From contig CAKUTA010000005.1 of the NCBI GenBank assembly GCA_934691625.1, positions 1-64,000 on the forward strand: a stretch of 64,000 nt of DNA, given 5' to 3'. Origin of the DNA: an uncultured Bacteroidales bacterium (GTDB lineage: Bacteria > Bacteroidota > Bacteroidia > Bacteroidales > UBA932). The position numbers were made by a program, and so were the translations under genes. Positions 54,730 through 62,141 of the stretch are shown here, piece by piece (position 1 is the stretch's first letter; each line of letters opens with the position of its first letter). The notes under the pieces were generated by a model, which searched no databases, had not been told where the DNA came from, and worked only from the letters and a program-made list of their open reading frames with translations.

Positions 54730-57639
54730 CTATCGGTTTTTATAGTTGTACTTATACTCTTTAATCTTAATTGCGCCTTCCGTATAATCAAGAGATTCGC
54801 ATATTATCCGGCCGACAGTATCGTAATCATACAAAACAGTTTTTCCGGATGCATCCGTAACAGAGCTTATACCCATAAAAGGCTCGTATGTATATCCGGT
54901 GACTAGAGATTCTGCTACCAAAGGATGAGATTGAAGCCGTTTGGCGCAGTTAATCAGGAAATCTCGGTCAGAAGAAGAAAAAGGTTTTGCCGATAGACTT
55001 TCCATGTCTGCTGTTGAATATACGGACTGTATTGCAGGCAAGATGTCTGAGAGTTTGGCATTCTGAATGCAGGCTATCGGATAGCGTCCATCATATCCCC
55101 AGAGATACACAGTGCTGCATCCGTCAAGAGTGTGTGTCTGTAAAGGATTTCCATATTGGTCATATATATCGAATATGGTATAATTGATTGGACAAGATTG
55201 GTCTCTACTATACTGGTTATGTGTCTCCGGCAGGTATAGTCCATTGGGGAATAGATTGTATCGCACATTATTCCTGCCTAATATCTTTCCGTTTGAGTAT
55301 TTTGCAGTCTCCAAGATTTCATCTACGATATTCCGCTCTTTCATTCCTTGTTCATTTTCAGAATACACATAGCGCACCTCTTCCTTGTCTGAGCCATCTG
55401 CTGATTTACGGGAGATTACTTTCACAAGGTGGTTATCCGAGTCATATTCGTAAGACTCGTCTTTTTCAATAATCTCGCCTCTTACAACAGCTGCTTTTAG
55501 TCGTCGTGCTCCACCATATATTCTGAAATGCAGATAATCAAAATAACAATATACGCAAGTAGATGCATTATATACGTAGCTATTTGCTTCTTTTGAATAA
55601 TTATTGAAGAACATCCTCTGCGAGATCTTCACTCCAGGATATTTCTTTTCCGAATTCGTGTCATAAGAATACAATTCCAGTTTGATTGTATCATTACCGC
55701 GGTTTTCATCGATATATGCCCGTTTCACCAGGACTGGTTTCATTCCAGGGTAATAGCTGGCAACTTGAGCCGGATAAGATAATATGTCATAATCTCCATT
55801 ACATGGTAGCGCAAGACTTTCAGGTTCAGATAATATGTATCGTTCTGGTATATCATAATATGAATATGTATGGAATCCATACGGCTCACTGTTGATTTCA
55901 TCTTCTATGATTTTTTCCACTTCACGATAATTAACTGAATAGTCAGCCATTTCTGGTAGACGAGGCTTTGACATCAGGCGAAGGTGCCAGTTTACTCGTG
56001 AGATGTCTTTAGCTAGCGTATTTGCCCGTTCTATAGTATACCACAGGTAGTCATCAAAATAGTCCTGCACTCCAATGCTTATGTTTTCAACTCCTCCTTT
56101 ATACCTGAAACTTGTGACTCGTTCATTATCATAAATCGTAGCGATACGAATCCCTCCGCATTTCACCTCTCTGCCGCTGACCATATCAAAAATCTGGTTG
56201 GGCTCGTAAAAATACTGGTAGCGTTCCCCAGTAGGGCTGGTTATACTTTTCAGCGAGAACCAGTTAGGAACATTAGAAGGGGTGTCACGCTGTATCCACC
56301 ACCTGTACGTACCATATAAATAATCCTTAATCTGGCGTCGTGTCCCAAGATTGGCATCTCCTATAATGTGCTTGTTCTTGAACGAGTCGTCTAGGAAGAG
56401 GTCCTTATCAATGTTCGCATTATATTCGATGCCTGATTTTTCTGCCGATGTATAATATCCCCATCTGTCTGGAGCTGGATGCAGAGGTGCTCCATAGTAT
56501 TCCATATCATAAGCCTTTCTGTCGTTTCCAGATTCACCGCTGATTACAACTTTTGTCAGCAGGAGATGTCCGTCTTCTGCTGTACGAGGTGAATAGTTCA
56601 ATGAAACTTGCCGAAGTACTCGCCCGGAAAGCTTGTCTTTTACTGAAATCATTCTAATCTCATTATCACCTCTTGTTATAGTCACAATCATGTTTCGTGT
56701 TTCAATTTGAGACAGTAAAGATTCATAATACTGGTCTGTACTCTCATCGAATTCAAGATTGAATTCAGCCTTATCCTCAAACTCCTCGGGGGATCCGCAG
56801 TCTGGCATGAACCTGGCGGCTTCTTTAATATTGAGGACATGCGGGTGAAATCCTCCATGCTGGTAGGCCTTATATGTTTTTTCATAGGAAAATTCCGCCT
56901 TGTCCCCAAACGTGGTTTCCAGTGTTTTCAACGTCCATGCTGTTATATCTCCATCATCACCATATTCGAAGAACTGCAGTTCTCCCCCAAAAGCGAATTT
57001 ATTCCCATGTCCGTCAATAATATCCAGGCTCTGCCCGGACTCATTCATGGTGATCAGTTCCCGTGTCCCCTCCAGAACATCTGCGGTCATTTTCTTCCTG
57101 TCTGATATTACGAAGTGACCGTTGGATGATGGTAAGCTGAATGTGAACAAATCCGGTCCCGTATCCTCTATTCCTGAATAATATGATCCGACGATATTTG
57201 TCTGATAGTCTTCCTTGCATAACGGAAATAACAGGTGCCCTAGGTATGCATTCATTCTGAAGAAATCATAATTCAAGATTGTCTTGAACATGGAGTCATC
57301 ATACATGCTGCATTTTTCGTCAGCTTTCCCGAATATAGTGCGCATTATACGGAAACCACCTATGTTCAGCATCCACCCTGCTCCAACTTCACCATCATAT
57401 TGTCTAAATTTTATTCCGGATGCATGGTATGCCAGAAACACAGGAATAGTCATTCCTTTAAGTTCTATGTCGAATAAGGGAATAGTTATTTCAGGTGTTC
57501 CACTGCATTCAGATACTTCCTGATCAATGAATTTCTCAAAGATCATTGACTGTGGCAGAGGGCGGATGATTTCCTGGGCATTTAAGTGCTGCGTGGCAAT
57601 AAATAATAGTGCGATAATTGCCTTTCTTAGTGTTTTCAT
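54730..57639 (-). CDS. Exported RHS-like protein, partner of the downstream RHS protein
   Basis: The 969-aa product has a signal peptide (ALLFIATQHLNAQ) and an N-terminal stretch GTPEITIPLFDIELKGMTIPV then YHASGIKFRQYDGEVGAGWML. That is typical of Bacteroidetes RHS proteins that act as an N-terminal half, with SpvB-like beta structure. YD-type repeats continue to the end (YEYDSDNHLVKV, YDYDTVGRIICE). It has no RHS core or toxin region. It ends 6 bp before the next RHS gene, so the two proteins probably form one complex. Confidence 0.8.
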   Translation of the reverse strand: MKTLRKAIIALLFIATQHLNAQEIIRPLPQSMIFEKFIDQEVSECSGTPEITIPLFDIELKGMTIPVFLAYHASGIKFRQYDGEVGAGWMLNIGGFRIMRTIFGKADEKCSMYDDSMFKTILNYDFFRMNAYLGHLLFPLCKEDYQTNIVGSYYSGIEDTGPDLFTFSLPSSNGHFVISDRKKMTADVLEGTRELITMNESGQSLDIIDGHGNKFAFGGELQFFEYGDDGDITAWTLKTLETTFGDKAEFSYEKTYKAYQHGGFHPHVLNIKEAARFMPDCGSPEEFEDKAEFNLEFDESTDQYYESLLSQIETRNMIVTITRGDNEIRMISVKDKLSGRVLRQVSLNYSPRTAEDGHLLLTKVVISGESGNDRKAYDMEYYGAPLHPAPDRWGYYTSAEKSGIEYNANIDKDLFLDDSFKNKHIIGDANLGTRRQIKDYLYGTYRWWIQRDTPSNVPNWFSLKSITSPTGERYQYFYEPNQIFDMVSGREVKCGGIRIATIYDNERVTSFRYKGGVENISIGVQDYFDDYLWYTIERANTLAKDISRVNWHLRLMSKPRLPEMADYSVNYREVEKIIEDEINSEPYGFHTYSYYDIPERYILSEPESLALPCNGDYDILSYPAQVASYYPGMKPVLVKRAYIDENRGNDTIKLELYSYDTNSEKKYPGVKISQRMFFNNYSKEANSYVYNASTCVYCYFDYLHFRIYGGARRLKAAVVRGEIIEKDESYEYDSDNHLVKVISRKSADGSDKEEVRYVYSENEQGMKERNIVDEILETAKYSNGKILGRNNVRYNLFPNGLYLPETHNQYSRDQSCPINYTIFDIYDQYGNPLQTHTLDGCSTVYLWGYDGRYPIACIQNAKLSDILPAIQSVYSTADMESLSAKPFSSSDRDFLINCAKRLQSHPLVAESLVTGYTYEPFMGISSVTDASGKTVLYDYDTVGRIICESLDYTEGAIKIKEYKYNYKNR

Positions 57640-58143
57640 TTATTCGTGACTATATTTGTTTTCAATGGATTTTCTATGGTATGGAGCAACCATGAAAACC
57701 GGATATGCTATGGAATCGTTCCTAGAGATATGTGCATTATGCAGAACCCCGGGATATTTGCTCGAATTAAGGATGTGGAAGCAGTCTTTAACATAAACGG
57801 CCCCAGGAGAAACTTCCCTCAAGATTACAACTTCCATCAGCATGCAGAAGACCTGTCAATGAAGCTGTCGCCGAATGGACATAGCATGGCATAATGTCTC
57901 ACTAGATCACTGCATGCTATCTGTAGGCAGCCGCAGAATCCTGGATTTTCAATCACCTTCCTGGCATTAATTAATATATCAAGGATGGAGGACTTGCTGT
58001 CCAGGACGATTTTATTCCCATTTTTTAATTACGGCAATTTTTAAAATATAGTTTCTAGTTTATTAATTATTAAGCAATTGTGTTTTTTTCAAAAGACCTT
58101 AAAAATTCGTAACTTTAAAGTAGTTAACTCCCACATTAACGCC
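57640..58143. other. AT-rich gap at the head of the RHS operon
   Basis: It should hold the promoter of the minus-strand RHS operon. An 82-codon plus-strand frame (57646-57894) and a minus-strand frame overlap here, but neither has convincing codon use or a recognisable product. Further right the sequence becomes very AT-rich (58010-58090). Confidence 0.5.
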
Positions 58144-58230
58144 ATGTTGCGAAGTAAGGTTCACTACAAATGTAGTGATTTATTCTCAATATTGAGAGAA
58201 CATTTTGGAAAAAGAATGAATTTGGCAGGA
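58144..58230 (+). pseudogene. Transposase N-terminal remnant
   Basis: The frame MLRSKVHYKCSDLF, then SILREHFGKRMNLA, resembles the start of a Bacteroidetes DDE (IS4-like) transposase as I recall it. After about 29 codons it runs into the MITE-like repeat R6 and the rest is missing. Confidence 0.5.
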
Positions 58231-58333
58231 TTAAGAAGTTGTTTTGAAATTATTGAAAAGTTGTTTGATGTAAAATTTCTTCATCTTCCTCCCGAGTTCT
58301 CAGGTCAGATAGGCACCGCTATCTTCCCTGAAT
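58231..58333. repeat. MITE-like repeat, truncated (R6)
   Basis: It starts TTAAGAAGTTGTTTTGAAAT and matches the reverse complement of R7 through GCACCGCTATCTTCCCTGAAT, then stops. It adjoins the transposase remnant, and the duplicated gene end starts about 50 bp later. Confidence 0.65.
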
Positions 58334-58384
58334 TCATAGCCGAACTCATTCTGAAGCTCATGCTTGTAAAGGCCCTGCATCATG

Positions 58385-58528
58385 GCTGGAACGTGAAAAG
58401 TCAGTGAAATATGCCACCGTCCTCCGGACTCCCGAAGAAATAGTGGCATATATAGATCGCGATTCCGGACGCGCTGTGGCCGGCGCTACTGGCAAAGCGT
58501 CACAATGACCCCATTCATAGCAGGCACA
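58385..58528. repeat. Island-flanking direct repeat A, right copy (144 bp)
   Basis: It matches 50695-50838. It is an orphan copy of the 3' end of the ATP-grasp gene, overlapped on the other strand by the intact 3' end of the amylase. Confidence 0.9.
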
Positions 58529-60117
58529 TGCACCTTGATGGGGGTGCTGTGATTCAGGTGCTCCGACTCTGGCATATTCATCCAGTTGAACGCATGCTCC
58601 GGGATAGAGATTTTCATGTCCGCATCGTTTGGAGAGAAATTACAGGCAATCAGAAGTGTCTCCTCCTCATAATCCCTCAGGAAAGCGAAATGCCTGTCCG
58701 GATTGAATCCGTCTGAAGAGTAGTTGCAGTAGCAGAGGTCATAGACAGTTCCCTGATTTACAGCATTGTCATTCGCGGCGAACCGCAGAGCCTTTCTGTA
58801 TGTCTCCAGGACAGCGGATTCCTCTCTGGTGAGGGCGTCCTGCTCGCCATGGATATATCTGTAAAGTCTTGTCAATGATTCTGGTGCCCACCAGTCGAAA
58901 ATGCTGGTACGTCCGTCTGTTCCGCTGAAGCCCTCGTTGTCCATTCCGTGCTCCCCCACCTCTTCTCCGGCGTAGAGCATAAACGGCGCATTGTTGAAAT
59001 ATAAGGATGCATAAAGAGCTGCGTATGATTTTCTTGCATCGCCGCCAAAGAAGCTTGATGCAAACCTCTGCTCATCATGGTTCTCCAGAAAATTCAGCAT
59101 GTATGGCTGCAGATCCCCAAGTGACTGCCAGTTCCATGTTATGCGGCGGGCAGACTGCCAGGCCTCCACAGGGACACCGCTGTCATTGACATTCTTCTCG
59201 ACGATGGCACGCAGTGCGTCATACATTCCGGACTTGTCATAAAGAAGGTCGAATCCCACTTCACGGATGTATTTTGAATAGAGGGCTTTCTGATATACTT
59301 CGGCAATGAAAAGCATGTCCGGTCTGTCCTTCTTTATCTTGGCTATCAGCCATTTGAAGAATGCCGGAGGCACAAGCTCGACCATGTCGCAGCGGAAGCC
59401 GTCTACACCCTGCACAGTCCAGAAGTTAACGATATCATACATCTTTTCCCAGGTCTCTGTATGGCTGTCACAATAGTTAAGCTTGACTGTATCATACCAG
59501 TCGTTGACTCCTGGCGCCGGTGAATATGCATTGCCTGATGCCATAGCTGGCATCTCCATATAGGTCTGCCTCTCTATCGGTAGTACAAGCGGGGAATCTG
59601 GGTAGTAGAAGAAGTCGTTGCTCTCTTTCCAGTGGACGGACTTGTCGTCGGACTCCCCCAGCGCAGCCATCCCTGTAGGCGCAGGATGCATTGCGGTAAA
59701 TCTGCCGTAGTCACGTGCCACATGATTCGGGACGAAGTCGATGATGACTTTCAGTCCTGCTTCATGCGTCCGGCTTACAAGCTGACGGAACTCGTCCATC
59801 CGGTTTTCCGGAATCTCAGCGAGGTATGGATTCACATCGTAGTAGTCCGTTATCGAGTATGGAGATCCGGCACGTCCTTTGACCCAGTCTTTAGAAGACG
59901 GTATGCAGCCGCATGTGTCTTCTGCCGTGGCGTGGCGTATGATCCCTGTGTACCAGACATGAGAAACACCTAGACTCTTAATGTATTCAAGAGTAATGGT
60001 GTCAATGCTGCTGAACTTTCCGCACCCATTTTCTGCAAGGGTTCCGTTCTTTATGTTCTTCCCCTCCGTGTTTCCCCACAAGCGAGGGAGTATCTGATAT
60101 ATGATAAGTTTGCTCAT
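58486..60117 (-). CDS. GH13 alpha-amylase-family enzyme
   Basis: A 543-aa enzyme without signal peptide, so cytoplasmic. Amylase regions are clear: DFVPNH near 127-132 (I), GFRCDMVEL near 240-248 with nucleophile D244 (II), IAEVYQ with acid/base E273 (III), and ENHDEQR with D348 (IV). It probably acts on glycogen or maltodextrin. Its last 14 codons lie in repeat A, and a truncated copy of them remains at the left island end. The product is complete. Confidence 0.88.
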   Translation of the reverse strand: MSKLIIYQILPRLWGNTEGKNIKNGTLAENGCGKFSSIDTITLEYIKSLGVSHVWYTGIIRHATAEDTCGCIPSSKDWVKGRAGSPYSITDYYDVNPYLAEIPENRMDEFRQLVSRTHEAGLKVIIDFVPNHVARDYGRFTAMHPAPTGMAALGESDDKSVHWKESNDFFYYPDSPLVLPIERQTYMEMPAMASGNAYSPAPGVNDWYDTVKLNYCDSHTETWEKMYDIVNFWTVQGVDGFRCDMVELVPPAFFKWLIAKIKKDRPDMLFIAEVYQKALYSKYIREVGFDLLYDKSGMYDALRAIVEKNVNDSGVPVEAWQSARRITWNWQSLGDLQPYMLNFLENHDEQRFASSFFGGDARKSYAALYASLYFNNAPFMLYAGEEVGEHGMDNEGFSGTDGRTSIFDWWAPESLTRLYRYIHGEQDALTREESAVLETYRKALRFAANDNAVNQGTVYDLCYCNYSSDGFNPDRHFAFLRDYEEETLLIACNFSPNDADMKISIPEHAFNWMNMPESEHLNHSTPIKVHVPAMNGVIVTLCQ

Positions 60118-60130
60118 ACACGTTGTCCTT

Positions 60131-60299
60131 TTTAAGGAGCTGTTTTGAAATTATTGTCTGAAGGTTTGAGAGGAAAAACCTTCATATTCGACCGAGGATT
60201 CAGGGAAGATAGCGGTGCCTATCTGACCTGAGAATTCGGAATGAAGATGAAGAAATTTTACCTCAAACAACTTTTCAATAATTTCAAAACAGCTTCTAA
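60131..60299. repeat. MITE-like repeat, full-length form (R7)
   Basis: Terminal inverted repeats AGGAGCTGTTTTGAAATTATTG and CAATAATTTCAAAACAGCTTCT pair over about 22 bp with one mismatch, followed by GTTTGAG/CTCAAAC. It lies directly upstream of the amylase start. Confidence 0.8.
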
Positions 60300-60330
60300 G
60301 GTTCAATACCATCTGCACAATTCATGCCCA

Positions 60331-60435
60331 AATCACATTATCGTCATGCCGAGACGGAATATCGGGAGGTGCTATCTGGCTTCATATTGCCACTGCTGCA
60401 ATGAGCAGCAGTGATGTTGTATATTTGTTATTCAT
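60331..60435. repeat. Dispersed repeat B, copy 2
   Basis: About 80% identical to 50839-50934. It lies next to R7 and repeat C in the non-coding gap between amylase and phosphofructokinase. Confidence 0.65.
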
Positions 60436-60477
60436 CTCAAAAAAGAAAAACATGGGGTATATGTAAAAACAACTTAT

Positions 60478-60612
60478 TAATTCCAATCAGCAGTGGTTTT
60501 ATACTTGGTGTGGCTTTCGGGCTAAAAAATGGTTTCAATTTCACTCTTTGTTTTTTATAACTCGCTGCACGTCAATGTTATATCGTTTTCTGCCGGGGCG
60601 CCGTCCCGACAG
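60478..60612. repeat. Dispersed repeat C, copy 2
   Basis: It corresponds to 36490-36620 by the shared order of GGTGTGG, TTTCGGGCTAAAAAATGG, TTTATAACTCGCTG and GGCGCCGTCCCGACA. No gene is present. Confidence 0.55.
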
Positions 60613-60685
60613 ATTCATGTTTCGCGTCCATGCTTAAAGGCTGGCGGCTCAGGATATCTCTCCCCATTCCTCGGATTTTGGCATA

Positions 60686-60724
60686 AAAAAACAGTGGACA
60701 GTCAGCTGGACTGCCCACTGTTTA
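60686..60724 (-). terminator. Terminator of the phosphofructokinase gene
   Basis: On the minus strand AAACAGTGGGCAGTC pairs with GACTGTCCACTGTTT and is followed by a T-run. It lies 20 bp after the stop. Confidence 0.85.
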
Positions 60725-60744
60725 AGGTATTGCCCGGTGTGGGA

Positions 60745-61983
60745 TTACCACTCAAGAATCTTCTTGAAATCGTAAACTGAAGGGTCTGCGATGCCGAGAG
60801 CCTTGACTGCCTCGTAATCCTCAGGGGTCACATAGTGAGCGATGTACTTGTAGTAGTTCTGTGCTGTACCGGCATTGATATCCACAACTCTAGGAGGGAT
60901 CTTTCCGGTCTCAGGATCCTGCAGGTCTGCAAGATAGAGAGGTGAGACATTGCCATAGGAATCTACATATACCATGCAGCCGGTCTTGCCCTCGCTGAAC
61001 AGCTGATATACGCCCATTGCCAGCTCTGTGCAGTATGTAAGGTCATAAGCGACAGGATCCTGGCAGCGTACATCGTAGCCGATTTCCACAGGACGGCTCT
61101 TTACCTTCAGGCCGACCTTCTTGAACTCCTTCTCGAGAAGCTCGTTGAAGAGGACTGCCTTGGAGATCTTTCCGAGCTCAGGATGGCCATGCTCATCGTA
61201 TGTGAAGTGAACGCCGGCCTCTGCAGCTTCCTTGGCTACTTCCTCGTTGTGGAACAGGCCTTCAGCGGCAACTACGGTACCATAGTTCACGCCCATGATC
61301 TTTCTCTTGAGGATAGCAGAAATAGATAGACGGATAATCTTGTCCAGAGTCATCTGTGTCTTGTTGAACATCTCAGGGATGATGGTCATAGGGCAATGTG
61401 TCGCCTCGCCGATACCGAGCGCAAGGCTGCCGCATGTGCGTCCCATTGCTGAGATTACAAGCCAGTTGCCAGAAGTGCGAGCATCCTCGTAGATGGTTCT
61501 CGCGATATGCGCACCCTCGTTCTTTGCGGAATTGTATCCGAATGTCGGAGTGTTCGCAGGAAGAGGAAGGTCATTGTCAATGGTCTTAGGGCAATGGATG
61601 TTCGCGATAGGATAGTTCTTAGCTGCCAGGAACTTGGAGATTCTGTTGGCTGTCGAAGCAGTATCGTCACCGCCGATGGTCACGAGAAGCTTGATATTGT
61701 TGTCCTTGAAGAGCACGAGATTGAAGTTCTTCTCGAAATCCTCGTCTGTCGGCTTGAAACGGCTCATCTCGAGGTAGGAGCCGCCACGGTTGAAGTAACG
61801 GTCAGCCTTGAAGAAGTCGAGTTCCTCCGTGCGTGCATTCTTGCTGAAAAGGCCTGAATATCCGCCGTGGAGTCCGATAACCCTGTATCCCTTGGAAAGG
61901 AAAGTCTTTGCTACACTCATTGAAACTGAGTTCATTCCCGGGGCAGGACCGCCACCGCACAAGATAATGATTGCGTCTTTCAT
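60745..61983 (-). CDS. Pyrophosphate-dependent phosphofructokinase
   Basis: It phosphorylates fructose 6-phosphate, probably with PPi instead of ATP. In the 412-aa product GGGPAPGMNSV near 10-20 is the phosphate loop. GGDDTAST at about 104-111 carries the second Asp, which marks PPi enzymes, and PKTIDNDLP near 132 has the Lys typical of PPi-PFK. The longer C-terminal part RPVEIGYDVRCQDPVAYDL is typical of the PFP group. It has its own promoter and terminator. Confidence 0.9.
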   Translation of the reverse strand: MKDAIIILCGGGPAPGMNSVSMSVAKTFLSKGYRVIGLHGGYSGLFSKNARTEELDFFKADRYFNRGGSYLEMSRFKPTDEDFEKNFNLVLFKDNNIKLLVTIGGDDTASTANRISKFLAAKNYPIANIHCPKTIDNDLPLPANTPTFGYNSAKNEGAHIARTIYEDARTSGNWLVISAMGRTCGSLALGIGEATHCPMTIIPEMFNKTQMTLDKIIRLSISAILKRKIMGVNYGTVVAAEGLFHNEEVAKEAAEAGVHFTYDEHGHPELGKISKAVLFNELLEKEFKKVGLKVKSRPVEIGYDVRCQDPVAYDLTYCTELAMGVYQLFSEGKTGCMVYVDSYGNVSPLYLADLQDPETGKIPPRVVDINAGTAQNYYKYIAHYVTPEDYEAVKALGIADPSVYDFKKILEW

Positions 61984-62027
61984 ATTCTTAATAAAATGTT
62001 ATGAAGTTATATTCGTTTTCCGGGTTG

Positions 62028-62061
62028 CAAAAATATCACTTTTCATCCGATTTTCCACAAA
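62028..62061 (-). promoter_or_regulatory. Promoter for the phosphofructokinase gene
   Basis: On the minus strand TTTG (62061-62058) and TATTTTTG (62035-62028) are 22 bp apart, close to the Bacteroidetes -33/-7 layout. Confidence 0.4.
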
Positions 62062-62141
62062 AAAATGGTTAAATTTGTATTTTATGAGAGTGTTTCCGGT
62101 ATCGGGGATATTCTCGATGAATGTTTTATAAACGATAGAAG

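Larger units (their letters stand above)
50695..58528. mobile_element. RHS island inserted between convergent genes
   Basis: About 7.7 kb bounded by repeat A. It holds two RHS proteins and a membrane protein on the minus strand, with visibly lower GC than the neighbouring housekeeping genes. No integrase is present, but a transposase remnant and a truncated MITE lie near its right end. The flanking repeat indicates that the junction of two convergent genes was duplicated when the segment arrived. Confidence 0.65.

Noticed and set aside
57646..57894. 82-codon plus-strand frame near the RHS operon
   Set aside because: It has no recognisable product and no RBS or promoter, and a minus-strand frame overlaps it; more likely chance.
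58078..58407. 109-codon frame as an intact gene
   Set aside because: It joins a transposase remnant, a MITE and the edge of repeat A, so it is a chimera of debris.
58486..60117. SusG-like outer-surface amylase
   Set aside because: There is no signal peptide or lipobox and no sus genes nearby, so it is more likely cytoplasmic.
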